From IMG/VR virus record IMGVR_UViG_3300004463_000111, positions 1-41,999 of that record: a DNA stretch of 41,999 bases. One strand, written 5' to 3'. Each line of letters starts with the position of its first letter. The stretch's first letter is position 1. The notes beneath the pieces were generated by a model. That model did no database searches. It was not told where the DNA came from and saw only the letters and a list, made by a program, of their open reading frames with translations. Below, one piece after another: positions 1 to 7,558 of the stretch. This stretch comes from a virus. Both the position numbers and the translations under genes were made by a program.

Positions 1-47
1 TTCGCCAAGTCGGCCAGCGTCAGCGAGACGGTAGAGAGCAATGCCAT
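1..47 (-). CDS. Major capsid protein, N-terminal fragment at the join
   Basis: The complement of bases 45-47 is the ATG of the capsid gene (MALLSTVSLTLADLAK...). Only the first 15 codons plus two bases fit before the window ends; the complete gene is at 40994-41998. A GAGGATTT stretch lies about 9 nt upstream of the ATG (around bases 48-62) and acts as the ribosome binding site. Because the copy at the far end stops one base after the ATG, this end carries the only view of the real upstream region of the capsid gene, which follows the scaffold gene by about 30 nt. Confidence 0.85.
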   Translation of the reverse strand, partial: MALLSTVSLTLADLA

Positions 48-48
48 G
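1..48. repeat. Terminal direct repeat, left copy
   Basis: These 48 bases are identical to the last 48 bases of the window (41952-41999). They hold the start of the major capsid gene on the minus strand. The simplest reading is an assembly overlap of a circularly closed or circularly permuted phage genome rather than a biological terminal repeat, because it lies inside a structural gene. The non-redundant circle is then about 41,951 bp. Confidence 0.9.
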
Positions 49-76
49 GTTTAAATCCTCGTAGCAGTGGGTGGTG

Positions 77-838
77 TCACTTCTTGAACAGGTGGCCAAA
101 CATCAGATCTTCGGCACGGCGCTCGGTCACTGCCGCATCGCCTCCTTGCACAAAGTTGTCGGGGGACATTTTAGAACCAATTGCAACCATCATCTTGAAA
201 AATTCAGGATGGGAGCCGACGCCAGTATAGGCAACCAACTGGCGGAACTCTGGCGTGCCGAAGGCTTGCATGACTTTCGAGGCTGTGGCAAGCGACTCGC
301 CGAACTTCTCGCCGCCGATGTCGGGCAGGTTGCGGCATTCATCGGCCAGCTTGGTGTTCAGCGCGACGATCTGGTTTTCGGCTTCCTGCAGCTGCTGCTC
401 AGGCGTGCCGGCGAGCTTCTGTTGAATGCCCAGGAACTTTTCGAAAACCTCTTGGGCCTTCTCTTGCGACAGGCCCAAGTCCTTGAAGATCTCGTGCACT
501 TCCGGCATGACTTCCGGATCAAGCTCGATGCCGTCTGGCGCCTTGAATTCTTCGTAAACGTCCGGCGCGCCTTCATCCTTCTTGGCCTCGTCGCCTTCCT
601 TTTTGTCGCCTTCCTCGCCTTCCTTCGGCGCTTCGTCTGTGGGAGCGGGGTCGGCCGGTTTGTCGGTCTTCACGTCGCCCAGCAGGCTGGAACCCTCAAC
701 GTTTACAGGGGTGTCAGCTGCTGGCGCCGGGTCGGAACCTGTAGGAGCGGGATCAGTTCCGCCGCCACCTTCGCCGCCACCTTCCCCAGCTTCATCTTGC
801 AGATAATGGCCAAGCCGGCCGTGTACGAACATGCTCAT
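77..838 (-). CDS. Scaffolding protein
   Basis: 253 aa. The probable role is internal scaffold for procapsid assembly, released before or during packaging. The first ~95 residues are low-complexity, rich in Gly, Pro, Asp, Glu and Lys. From about 110 the protein is predicted helical (a stretch around FKDLGLSQEKAQEVFEKF, then a coiled-coil-like part at 140-165), and it ends in basic GHLFKK. Acidic disorder followed by helix and a basic tail is typical of podoviral scaffolds. It sits between the Bbp19-like gene and the capsid gene, the usual scaffold slot. The ATG at 838 directly follows the TAA of the upstream gene (TAAATG). The call rests on position and composition; no specific sequence motif proves it. 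Confidence 0.75.
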   Translation of the reverse strand: MSMFVHGRLGHYLQDEAGEGGGEGGGGTDPAPTGSDPAPAADTPVNVEGSSLLGDVKTDKPADPAPTDEAPKEGEEGDKKEGDEAKKDEGAPDVYEEFKAPDGIELDPEVMPEVHEIFKDLGLSQEKAQEVFEKFLGIQQKLAGTPEQQLQEAENQIVALNTKLADECRNLPDIGGEKFGESLATASKVMQAFGTPEFRQLVAYTGVGSHPEFFKMMVAIGSKMSPDNFVQGGDAAVTERRAEDLMFGHLFKK

Positions 839-1153
839 TTATTCTTCCCCCACTGGGTTGATTTGGATTGCGTCTTCGCGTGCTTCTTCGGTCATCTTGG
901 CGTACTTCTCGGGCGAGTAGGCATCGATCAGCTGCAGCAGTTGCAGGCCTGAGCTACGCCGTCCGGATGATCGGGCCAGCACCAGCGGATCAGCGCTGAA
1001 GCCATCCTGAAAAATCCCGTACTGCTCCAGCAAGTACCACATCAGGGCGCGGCCGGACCGGTTGCCCATCATGTAGCGCATGCCTCCCTTGATGCGGTTG
1101 GCCAAGAGTTTATCGGCAAGTTCTTGCTTATGCCTAATTTGCTCGTCATCCAT
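839..1153 (-). CDS. Bbp19-like phage protein
   Basis: 104 aa, function unknown. It resembles the family named after Bordetella phage BPP-1 Bbp19, which lies between portal and scaffold in several podoviruses. Features I recognise are the NRSGRALMWYLLEQYGIF block and the SSGRRSSGLQLLQLID block, followed by a charged helix. I chose the ATG at 1153 (MDDEQIRHK) because GGAG lies 9 nt upstream. An in-frame ATG further up is possible but would lengthen the overlap with the portal gene. As chosen, the overlap is 8 nt, which suggests translational coupling. It is probably a head-assembly or connector accessory. Confidence 0.65.
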   Translation of the reverse strand: MDDEQIRHKQELADKLLANRIKGGMRYMMGNRSGRALMWYLLEQYGIFQDGFSADPLVLARSSGRRSSGLQLLQLIDAYSPEKYAKMTEEAREDAIQINPVGEE

Positions 1154-2873
1154 TCGATGCGGCTCCAGAAATCGCACTCAGTGCGGTGTCGCCACCGGTT
1201 GGCGTTTCGCTGAGGGTCTTGGCGCTGTTGACCAAGGCCTGGCCTTGCTCCATGGCCATCATCTGCGCTTGCTGGTCGGCGCGGCTCTGGCGGATCGCTG
1301 CCACTTCGTCGTCCCCGCGCAGGATCGTCGGCGGTGCACCAATGGCGTCGTAGTACTCATCTTGTGCCGCGTCGGAATTGAACTTGTCGGCGGCATCCTG
1401 GAAGCCGGCGCCGATCAGGCGGGCTGTGAACTCGGCGGCGCGGTCGATGGACGACGTGGCCACGGCCTTCTGCGCCTGGGCCAGGATGCTGATATAGCCG
1501 ACATCCAGGGTCATATCCTGAAGTTCTTCAGGTGGTGGCGGCAGCAGCGGTTCGCCGGGTAACAGGCCAAGCCAGCGCGGGCGCGATTGTTCGACCATGG
1601 CGTCAAAGGTCAGCGTCACCACGCGGTCCAGCAATTCCTTCTCGTTGCGTTCGATCACTGGCCCCAGCATGGAGATCTTTTCTTCCTGCAGCTGCGCGAC
1701 CTCGTAGGCGGTCATGGTCGAATCGCGGTTGGTGATCAGCAGAAACAGATCTTCGGAAAACGCCTCGCCGATGTCGGTTTCACACTCGTTGATCTCGGCG
1801 CGGATATTGGCGATTGCATTCGGGTCCGGCACATAGGTCGGCTGCATGGCGATGCCGATCAGGTTATCCGGTACCCAGTTGATTCCGCCCGGAACGATGG
1901 AACCGCCGCCCAATCCTTTGAGGCTGACGGGAGCGGTACGGTTCGGGTTGGCCAGGTGCGAGATCAGGCGCATCTTGTCCGATTCCAGCTTCTGCAGCTC
2001 TCGCGACTTCGACAGCGCAATGTAGCCCGGGCCGGTGCCGTAGACGTTGTTGCCGGTGACAATCCAGCGCGGGGTCGCCATGGGGAACTTCTGGAAACCG
2101 CTGCGGCGCAGGATGCCGCAATTGTCGCCGCTGGAATTGGATTCCCAGTAGGTCGACTTCCAGGCCATCGACAGGTTGTCGACGTAACGCATGTCAGCAT
2201 CGGGGTTCGGCTCGATCATGTGATGCACGGTGACGCGGGTGATGTCGCCGCGCTCGGCTGCGCTACGGGTCTGTGCCGACAGGTTTTCCATGCCGAACTT
2301 CTGCGCCATCTGCCGTGGCGTCATCTGCTCGTCGCGGTAGAAGGTATCGACGTCGCCCTGGTCGTTGGTGTCCAGGCAGTAGGAGCCGGCCGGGTAGTGG
2401 GTGAAGCGAATCACCTCGTCCTTGTGTGGCACGCACGACATCGCCGCCGTGCCGTAAACGCCCTCGGAGTTGTAGACCTGCTCAAGCGACTCATACAAGT
2501 TCGTCTTCGACAGGGTGGTGCGCAGGGCGCTTTGCACGGCGTAGAGCCAGCGGCGCACAGGCATCGTGTCCTTGGCATCCTTCGGCCGCACGACCTCAAA
2601 CCATGGGCGAGACTTGCTCGACATGCCGCTCGACATACCGGCCGACAGGCGCTCACTGGAGCGGATCGGCTTGGGGTTGTTGATCTTCTGGTCACGGCGC
2701 TCGCCGCTGTTGGTCACGTCGCCTTCGAACTGTGCCGAATAGGGAGAAATGTAGGCGCGCAGGTCGCGGTAGACCGGCAGCCAGGATTTGTTCCGCTCGT
2801 TCTTCAGCGCGTTCGCCTTCTTCTGCAAGCGCTCAAGTTCGGCGTGTGGGCCTTTGTTTCCTTTGTCGTCCAT
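1146..2873 (-). CDS. Portal (head-tail connector) protein
   Basis: 575 aa. This should be the dodecameric portal at one capsid vertex, through which DNA is packaged by the terminase and ejected. It fits the podovirus head-tail connector family: an N-terminal helix with ERLQKKANALKNERNKSW, the block SSERLSAGMSSGMSSKSRPWF, a long central clip/wing region, the segment DLFLLITNRDSTMTAYEVAQ typical of the stem region, and a loose C-terminus rich in Ala, Gln and Gly. The length is normal for T7/BPP-1-type portals (about 530-580). The gene follows the acetyltransferase and the 114-aa protein, and overlaps the next gene by 8 nt. Confidence 0.92.
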   Translation of the reverse strand: MDDKGNKGPHAELERLQKKANALKNERNKSWLPVYRDLRAYISPYSAQFEGDVTNSGERRDQKINNPKPIRSSERLSAGMSSGMSSKSRPWFEVVRPKDAKDTMPVRRWLYAVQSALRTTLSKTNLYESLEQVYNSEGVYGTAAMSCVPHKDEVIRFTHYPAGSYCLDTNDQGDVDTFYRDEQMTPRQMAQKFGMENLSAQTRSAAERGDITRVTVHHMIEPNPDADMRYVDNLSMAWKSTYWESNSSGDNCGILRRSGFQKFPMATPRWIVTGNNVYGTGPGYIALSKSRELQKLESDKMRLISHLANPNRTAPVSLKGLGGGSIVPGGINWVPDNLIGIAMQPTYVPDPNAIANIRAEINECETDIGEAFSEDLFLLITNRDSTMTAYEVAQLQEEKISMLGPVIERNEKELLDRVVTLTFDAMVEQSRPRWLGLLPGEPLLPPPPEELQDMTLDVGYISILAQAQKAVATSSIDRAAEFTARLIGAGFQDAADKFNSDAAQDEYYDAIGAPPTILRGDDEVAAIRQSRADQQAQMMAMEQGQALVNSAKTLSETPTGGDTALSAISGAASNG

Positions 2874-2878
2874 TCGGA

Positions 2879-3223
2879 TCAGCTCCCCAAAAGGCTCTTC
2901 ATGCTGGTGGATGCCGGGGTGGCCAAACCTTGCGCGCCGGTGAGCATGTTGCCGGATAGGCCAGCGGCGGCCAGCTGGCGCTTCTTCTGCGCCTCGCGTG
3001 CGGCCAGGGTTTCGTCGCTGATTGCCACCGGTACCGATTCACTGGTTACGGCGCCGGACGCTTCTGCTGCGTCCTTGGCAGCCTTCTCGGCCTTCTCGGT
3101 CGGCGATAGCGCCCGGTCTGAGCCATAGAGCGTATCGCCCACCGGATCAGGCAGGCCGAATTGCTTGGCGAACTGGTGCCCAAGGTCGAACTTTGCCCAG
3201 GTCTTTTTGATCGATTTGCTCAT
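2879..3223 (-). CDS. Hypothetical head-module protein upstream of portal
   Basis: 114 aa of unknown function. A basic N-terminus (MSKSIKKTWAKFD) is followed by a helical, Ala/Lys/Glu-rich middle (residues 40-85) and a Gly/Ser-rich tail ending SLLGS. There are no membrane segments or catalytic motifs. Small proteins of this type often sit between terminase and portal in T7-like and BPP-1-like genomes, where some are minor virion or head-completion components. It starts 4 nt after the acetyltransferase stop and ends 6 nt before the portal start, so it is tightly packed in the late operon. Confidence 0.6.
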   Translation of the reverse strand: MSKSIKKTWAKFDLGHQFAKQFGLPDPVGDTLYGSDRALSPTEKAEKAAKDAAEASGAVTSESVPVAISDETLAAREAQKKRQLAAAGLSGNMLTGAQGLATPASTSMKSLLGS

Positions 3224-3226
3224 TTC

Positions 3227-3667
3227 TCAGTCTCCAAGCATGGCGTAAACGAAAAGATCGCTACCGTCGGCGGCGCCGCGTTTCATGGTCGACTCATGCC
3301 GGTAGCCAATTGCGCGTAAGAATACCTGACTTGCGCGATCCGTGACGTGGCTGGTGGCTTGAACGCGGTGTAGGCGGTCGCTGTGCATCAGTTCGTCGAC
3401 TCGCTGGCGTACGGCCGCCGCCAGGGCCTTGCCGTGGCCACGGGTCAATTCGCGGTTGACCAGTGCGCAAGAATCGGCCACGCCGTTCCAGGCCAAAGTG
3501 TAGAAGCTCACGGCGATCAGCAGGTCGTCCAGGTAGTAACTGGTCATGCCGCGCCCTGCCTTCTCGATGTCGCGCAGCCAGAAGCCAAACGGGTCGGGCT
3601 CGTTGACCGGGATCAGCGCGCCGTCGCCTGGCTGGTACGGCCTGACTTCAATCGCATCACGCTGCAT
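3227..3667 (-). CDS. GNAT-family acetyltransferase-like protein
   Basis: 146 aa. The fold is judged from the pattern of GNAT N-acetyltransferases: an N-terminal strand and turn (IEVRPYQPGDG), a central strand with NRELTRGHGKALAAAV resembling the acetyl-CoA-binding R/Q-x-x-G-x-G/A loop, and a C-terminal half ending in the usual strand-helix-strand (SQVFLRAIGYRHES). I chose the ATG at 3667 because it limits overlap with the terminase gene to 11 nt; longer starts would lie deep inside that gene. In T7-like phages, GNAT-like proteins occur as virion components (T7 gp13), so enzymatic activity is not certain. A second GNAT-like gene is at 36566-37027. Confidence 0.7.
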   Translation of the reverse strand: MQRDAIEVRPYQPGDGALIPVNEPDPFGFWLRDIEKAGRGMTSYYLDDLLIAVSFYTLAWNGVADSCALVNRELTRGHGKALAAAVRQRVDELMHSDRLHRVQATSHVTDRASQVFLRAIGYRHESTMKRGAADGSDLFVYAMLGD

Positions 3668-5159
3668 AGGGGTCGAACTCCGTCTGCACGCCGTCGCTGT
3701 TGGTGCCTGGCTTGTGTTCACGGCGCATGATCGGCATGGCAAAGGACAGGCATAGGGCGTCGGCATCGTCCGGACTCATGCCCAGCCGCTTTTTGATGTC
3801 CTTCTTTTTCTCCAGATGAACGACTTCCTTGGCGTCGGTGTTGTAGTTTGGCGCGGTCAGCTCGCGTTCCAGTTCAGGGTCATCCTCGATGGCCAGGCCG
3901 GCGCGCAGTGCTTCGCGCATCTGCCACCACATGTAAGTCCGCATGTTCAGGAACTTCGGATCTGGTGAGGCTGAGCCGAAATTGATATCGATCACGTTGG
4001 CGTTCGGGCGCAGCTTGCGGATCTGGTCGGCCACTGGGCCACCCACACCGGTCGAGTCGACAAACACTGCGTCCGGGTTGTGTTCGTCGATCAGCGTGCA
4101 GACCTTCATGGCGAACTTGGTGGTGTCTCGGGTTTCGCTGCCGGGGATCTTCAGCTTCTTGATCGACCGGGCGTCCATGCCTCGCCGGAAGCGGATAACG
4201 TTGTTGTCGGCGCCACCACGGGCGATGTCGATGGACATGACCAGGCCGTCGAGCATGGTGCTGTAGACTGGGCGTTTGCGCGCCTCTGCCACCCAATCCT
4301 GCGGGATAAGTTGCAATTCGGATGCCCTCGGGAATTCACCGCGCACGCGGATTCGGAAGAAGTCGGAGTCTTCGCCGTAGTCTTCCAGCCATTTTTCGAT
4401 TTCTTTCTTGTTGGTGCCTTCGACTGTGCGGCTGTCGATCTGGCGGTGCAGCCAGCGGTGGGCGTAGCGCGTGAAGCATTCGGAGAATCGCCCGGTATTC
4501 AGTGTTGGGTTGCCGAACGCGATCCAGATGATCTCGGTGTTCTCGTCGGTCATGGCGCCTTCGGCCACTTCCCACACTTTGTCAGCAATGCCGGATGCCT
4601 CATCGAAAATCAGGATGATGCGCTTGTCGACGTTATGCAGACCGGCGAAGGCCTCGGTGTTGTGTTCGCTCCATGGGATCGCATCGGCGCGCCACAGCTT
4701 GCGGTGGGTCTGGTCGTTGGATACCACGCTGGTGGCGTTGGTAGTGAACCAGTCGCTGACGATGGAAAGCCCGCGCCATTTGGTGACCTCGGGCCAGGTC
4801 TTGGTTTGCAGCTGGGTGTCGGTGGTGGCGGTGACGACGATCTTGCAGTCATTGCAGGTCGACAGGCCCCAGTCGATGATCATGCTGATCAGGGCTGATT
4901 TACCGATGCCGTGGCCTGAAGCGACGGCAATGCGTAAAGGCTGGTGGCGGGTGGTTGGGTTTTGCAGGTGGTCGCCGATGTCGCCGAGAATCCCTTTCTG
5001 CCACGCTCGCGGCCCGGTCTTCTTGTGCAGTTCTGTGCCAGGCTCGCCCCATGGATAGGCGTAGTGGACGAATCCCAGCGGGTCTTTGTCGAAGCTGGCG
5101 ATGTCCATCAGCAGCGCTTCGTCAAACTGCGCCTGCGTCAGCTCAACGGCGGCACTCAC
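3657..5159 (-). CDS. terL: Terminase large subunit
   Basis: 500 aa. This is the motor that pumps DNA into the procapsid and cuts it. The ATPase domain has Walker A SGHGIGKS at residues 81-88 and Walker B IILIFDEA at 181-188, followed by the coupling motif region (WIAFGNPT, about 212-219). The RNase H-like nuclease domain starts near 305, with acidic Asp311 (MSIDIARGG) and Asp368 (VFVDSTGVG) and a later DDADAL cluster as the third acidic site. The gene starts with GTG at 5159, overlapping the small-subunit stop as GTGA, with GAGG 7 nt upstream. The family resembles that of epsilon15/BPP-1-type podoviruses. Packaging strategy (cos or headful) cannot be read from the sequence. Confidence 0.95.
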   Translation of the reverse strand: MSAAVELTQAQFDEALLMDIASFDKDPLGFVHYAYPWGEPGTELHKKTGPRAWQKGILGDIGDHLQNPTTRHQPLRIAVASGHGIGKSALISMIIDWGLSTCNDCKIVVTATTDTQLQTKTWPEVTKWRGLSIVSDWFTTNATSVVSNDQTHRKLWRADAIPWSEHNTEAFAGLHNVDKRIILIFDEASGIADKVWEVAEGAMTDENTEIIWIAFGNPTLNTGRFSECFTRYAHRWLHRQIDSRTVEGTNKKEIEKWLEDYGEDSDFFRIRVRGEFPRASELQLIPQDWVAEARKRPVYSTMLDGLVMSIDIARGGADNNVIRFRRGMDARSIKKLKIPGSETRDTTKFAMKVCTLIDEHNPDAVFVDSTGVGGPVADQIRKLRPNANVIDINFGSASPDPKFLNMRTYMWWQMREALRAGLAIEDDPELERELTAPNYNTDAKEVVHLEKKKDIKKRLGMSPDDADALCLSFAMPIMRREHKPGTNSDGVQTEFDPYAA

Positions 5160-5749
5160 TCGACGGCCTCATCGCGGCGCTTGCGTGCCTTGGCCAGTCG
5201 ATCTGCCAGGGTGCCGGCGTCTTCCTCGATTACGCGCTCGGCGAAGGCGCCGACGTCGACGTGCTTGCCAAGCAGCTCCAGGTTCTTCAGGCGGTCGATC
5301 CACTTGATCTTCTTCAGCACGCCCATGACCTTGCGGGCATCGCCTTCGCCTTCGAACAGGTCGGCGATCTCCACGCCGTTCAGGGCCTGGCGCCAGATCT
5401 TCGGCCACTGACTGAGTGGCTGCAGTGTCATGTCATCGTTGAGGATATCGATGATATCCATTTGATCCATGTCATACAGGCGTTGCAGCACGTAGTCGGC
5501 ATCGACCTGTAGGCGTTCGCTGCGTTCCTTGCGCAGCTTGGCGATGTAGGCCAGGCACAGCGGATCATTGATCAGTCGGTAAGCGGTGGCTCCCGAACTG
5601 CGGGCCGAGTAACCGGCGCGGCGCGCAGCCAGTGCGCCGTTCAATCCGTTGTCGGAAATGTAGTATTCGCAGAAAAGCCGGGGCTTGCCTGTTGGCTCCC
5701 CGGCTTCGTTCTGCTTCTTGCGTTTCGGTAGCGCGTCGTTCATCCCCAT
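5156..5749 (-). CDS. terS: Terminase small subunit
   Basis: 197 aa. It should recognise the packaging site and regulate the large subunit. The Terminase_2-type pattern is visible: a Lys-rich N-terminus, then the segment KPRLFCEYYISDNGLNGALAARRAGY (about 23-48), an Ala-rich helix-turn-helix of the kind used for DNA binding, then helical oligomerisation segments. The C-terminal end is charged and helical (ADRLAKARKRRDEAVE). It overlaps the large-subunit gene by 4 nt (GTGA), as expected for a coupled terminase pair. The pac or cos target was not identified. Confidence 0.88.
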   Translation of the reverse strand: MGMNDALPKRKKQNEAGEPTGKPRLFCEYYISDNGLNGALAARRAGYSARSSGATAYRLINDPLCLAYIAKLRKERSERLQVDADYVLQRLYDMDQMDIIDILNDDMTLQPLSQWPKIWRQALNGVEIADLFEGEGDARKVMGVLKKIKWIDRLKNLELLGKHVDVGAFAERVIEEDAGTLADRLAKARKRRDEAVE

Positions 5750-5757
5750 TTTCCTTG

Positions 5758-6276
5758 TTAGGCGCTGACCAGCAGGCCGTCCCAGTTACCCTTCAGCGCT
5801 TTGCGGTAGTCGAAGCCGTTGCCAATGGTTGCCGGGTTGGCGCCGCCGTTGGTGTATCGCACCACATAGCTGGTGTTCGCCTTCAGATAGATCTTGCTGT
5901 CATCGCCGGGAACACTGACGGACGTCTGGCCTGTACCGGTGCTGGCGCGGTAGGTATTGCCGGTGATGACTGAGCCAAGTGCGCCAGGCGTTACGCCTTG
6001 CTTGACGGTGGCTGGTGGGTTCGCGGTGTTGGAAAGTCGGCGGTTCAGCAGGCGTGGATCGGTGCCGACGGTGAAGTCGGCTTGAAACAGCTCTACGGTC
6101 AGGGTTGATTCGCTGCTGCTGTATGCGCGCTGAAGAATCGCCACCTCATCAGCGCCGGTGGTGATGCCGGTATAGGCCACGCCAGCGGCGGCCACTCCTG
6201 CATAACTCAGTTCGGCGCGGAAGATCAGGCCGGCTGCAATTACGTATTCATCGAACGTCATGGCTGGGGTTGGCAT
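5758..6276 (-). CDS. Hypothetical beta-rich late protein
   Basis: 172 aa, not recognised. After a short helical N-terminus (MTFDEYVIAAGLIFRAELSYAG) most of the protein is rich in Ser, Thr, Gly and Asn with alternating hydrophobics, suggesting beta structure (for example KIYLKANTSYVVRYTNGG). This looks like a small structural or decoration protein rather than an enzyme. The ATG at 6276 shares one base with the TAA of the upstream holin-like gene (TAATG), and AAGGA lies 9 nt upstream. Its place between lysis genes and terminase is consistent with late expression. Confidence 0.6.
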   Translation of the reverse strand: MPTPAMTFDEYVIAAGLIFRAELSYAGVAAAGVAYTGITTGADEVAILQRAYSSSESTLTVELFQADFTVGTDPRLLNRRLSNTANPPATVKQGVTPGALGSVITGNTYRASTGTGQTSVSVPGDDSKIYLKANTSYVVRYTNGGANPATIGNGFDYRKALKGNWDGLLVSA

Positions 6277-6572
6277 TATGGCTTTTCCTTGTGTGGGCAA
6301 GTGGCGCAGCGGATTCGGTTGATCATATAGATTCTGACGTGTGGCCAGATTACCTTCATCCACCAGTGTCGGGCACCGACGGCGGCGAATGTGCAGTAAA
6401 GAACCGAATCGGCTACCTGTGAGTTTGGGCGACTCAGCTCGCCAAGGGCGGCAAGCACAAGGAATAGGTATAGGACTTTTCCGACGATGCCGTCACTGAC
6501 CCTGTGGGAAATCAGGCACCAGAAGGCGTGGATTGCGATTATTACAACGGCACATGCACCAATGAAGATCAT
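6276..6572 (-). CDS. Holin-like membrane protein (second lysis membrane gene)
   Basis: 98 aa with three hydrophobic stretches: residues 2-21 (FIGACAVVIIAIHAFWCLI), about 28-46 (IVGKVLYLFLVLAALGEL) and about 55-72, the last followed by GARHWWMKVIWP. The tail is basic. Small three-segment proteins with a C-terminal HWWM/WP motif are common next to holin genes in Pseudomonas and enteric phages and are usually annotated as putative holins. The role in forming or tuning membrane lesions is inferred from topology and context. The start overlaps the upstream holin stop as ATGA (6569-6572). Confidence 0.65.
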   Translation of the reverse strand: MIFIGACAVVIIAIHAFWCLISHRVSDGIVGKVLYLFLVLAALGELSRPNSQVADSVLYCTFAAVGARHWWMKVIWPHVRIYMINRIRCATCPHKEKP

Positions 6573-6877
6573 TCGCTGTCACCTCCAAACCGGGATTTGA
6601 TAAGGGCAACGAGATCAACCGACTTCACGGCACGGATTCCAGCGGCGAGTAAGGAAGCCCCGAAAGCCCCTAATAGGAACCCGACACTGCCGGCGAGTTC
6701 CGGAATGATGCTCCACTTGTAAACGGCAAGCGGGGTGGTGAAGTAGGAACAGGCCACGCCTGAGAACAGGAAAAACAGTTTCCCTTTCCAGGTGGTCAGT
6801 TCCTTTTCAATCGGTAGGACCACGATGGCGCCGATCAATCCGGCGAGTACAAGTTTTGTGTCGTCCCACATGCTCAT
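6569..6877 (-). CDS. Putative holin
   Basis: 102 aa with three predicted transmembrane segments (about 9-23, 33-51 and 57-80), a short polar N-terminus (MSMWDDTK) and a charged C-terminus (KSRFGGDSE). Size and topology match class I holins, which permeabilise the inner membrane so that endolysin can reach the wall. I chose the ATG at 6877, preceded by AAGGGG 10 nt upstream and overlapping the stop of a 16-codon leader ORF as ATGA. A second ATG two codons later (MW) would be a natural dual-start arrangement as in lambda S, but that is speculation. It is the first full-size gene of the late operon. Confidence 0.7.
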   Translation of the reverse strand: MSMWDDTKLVLAGLIGAIVVLPIEKELTTWKGKLFFLFSGVACSYFTTPLAVYKWSIIPELAGSVGFLLGAFGASLLAAGIRAVKSVDLVALIKSRFGGDSE

Positions 6878-6924
6878 AGGCCGGATACCCCTTGGCTGTT
6901 CGGTCTTGTGTGGTGCGCTGCCAT
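6874..6924 (-). CDS. 16-aa leader peptide coupled to the holin
   Basis: An ORF of 16 codons (MAAHHTRPNSQGVSGL) with a near-perfect Shine-Dalgarno (AGGAGG, 4 nt before the ATG at 6924), better than that of the holin itself. Its TGA overlaps the holin ATG as ATGA (6874-6877). It lies just after the second terminator of the late leader. The arrangement suggests that translating the leader feeds ribosomes to the holin or times its synthesis. No similarity is claimed; the peptide may simply be a coupling device. Confidence 0.5.
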   Translation of the reverse strand: MAAHHTRPNSQGVSGL

Positions 6925-6960
6925 CTTGCCTCCTGGTTGTTTTGTATTCCGTAGACGAAC

Positions 6961-6983
6961 AAAAGCCCGGGCATGCCGGGCTT
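6961..6983 (-). terminator. Rho-independent terminator downstream of the late promoter
   Basis: Read leftward: AAGCCCGG (6983-6976), a 5-nt loop, CCGGGCTT (6970-6963), then TTTT. It lies about 45-65 nt downstream of the predicted late start point and upstream of the lysis genes. A promoter followed at once by a terminator and then the late genes is the layout of lambda pR'/tR', where an antiterminator is needed for read-through. Confidence 0.75.
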
Positions 6984-7031
6984 GTGTTCATCCACTGGCG
7001 CAATGGGGGAACGCCTGGCTGGGATGCGCGA

Positions 7032-7061
7032 ACTATAGATGGCGGCAAAAGGCTCGGTCAA
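7032..7061 (-). promoter_or_regulatory. Predicted sigma-70 late promoter (leftward)
   Basis: On the minus strand TTGACC (7061-7056), an 18-nt spacer and TATAGT (7037-7032) give a strong sigma-70-type promoter with a start near 7025. It begins just after the terminator at 7070-7103 and is the only good promoter I see upstream of the late genes. Transcription would run through the terminator at 6961-6983, the leader ORF, holins, terminase and the virion genes. Confidence 0.6.
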
Positions 7062-7069
7062 ATTTTGGG

Positions 7070-7103
7070 AAAAAAAATCCCGGCTGGTGAGGGCGAGCCG
7101 GGA
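7070..7103 (-). terminator. Rho-independent terminator ending the leftward early/middle operon
   Basis: Read leftward: TCCCGGCT (7103-7096), a 10-nt loop, AGCCGGGA (7085-7078), then a run of eight T. This is a textbook intrinsic terminator about 30 nt beyond the stop of the 131-aa gene. It separates middle genes from the late promoter. Confidence 0.85.
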
Positions 7104-7132
7104 CAAAGATGCCTGCGATGGCGTGGCCGATG

Positions 7133-7528
7133 TTATCGCTTGCGGTTCAGCATCGCCAGCGCTTCCTGCTCGTTGGCGATGATTGCGATGCGGTTGGCCA
7201 GGGTGGCGATACAGGCGTGCAGGTTGTTCAGGTCAATGTTGAGCTGCTTCTGCGCGCCTTCTTCCATGTGCAGGTACTTGTCGCTCTGCTTGATCTCAGC
7301 CAATGCTTCAGCCTCGATCTTCAGGAAGGCGCTGGCTACCTCGATGCGCAGCTGATCGGGCGGCAGGTCAGTCAGCAAACCGATCTCGATGTGCGCCGGT
7401 TCGAATTCATCGGCCGGCAACCACTTCAGTTCTCCGCTGTCGTCGGTGAAGGCGTAGCCAGCGCGGCCGTCTGCGTGCTTGTCAGGCCAGGCGTGAACGG
7501 TCAGTGGCTTCAGGTAGGTCTTGGTCAT
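7133..7528 (-). CDS. Hypothetical protein, last gene of the leftward middle operon
   Basis: 131 aa, not recognised. The N-terminal ~45 residues hold aromatic and charged residues (HAWPDKHADGRAGYAFTD, then LKWLPADEFEPAHIE) suggestive of a small beta domain. From about 50 it becomes helical (ASAFLKIEAEALAEIKQSDK and LHACIATLANRIAIIANEQE), compatible with a coiled coil. There are no membrane segments or catalytic motifs. It is the gene closest to the late promoter on the upstream side, the position the Q antiterminator occupies in lambda, but I see no sequence feature supporting such a role. Confidence 0.6.
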   Translation of the reverse strand: MTKTYLKPLTVHAWPDKHADGRAGYAFTDDSGELKWLPADEFEPAHIEIGLLTDLPPDQLRIEVASAFLKIEAEALAEIKQSDKYLHMEEGAQKQLNIDLNNLHACIATLANRIAIIANEQEALAMLNRKR

Positions 7529-7558
7529 GGTGTTCGCTCGACTGGTGGGTTTCAGGTA

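Noticed and set aside
1587-3128. 513-codon plus-strand ORF opposite portal and upstream gene
   Set aside because: Crosses a gene boundary on the other strand and has the biased composition of an antisense shadow.
6961-6983. Inverted repeat read as a possible operator
   Set aside because: The T-run and position after a promoter fit a terminator better.
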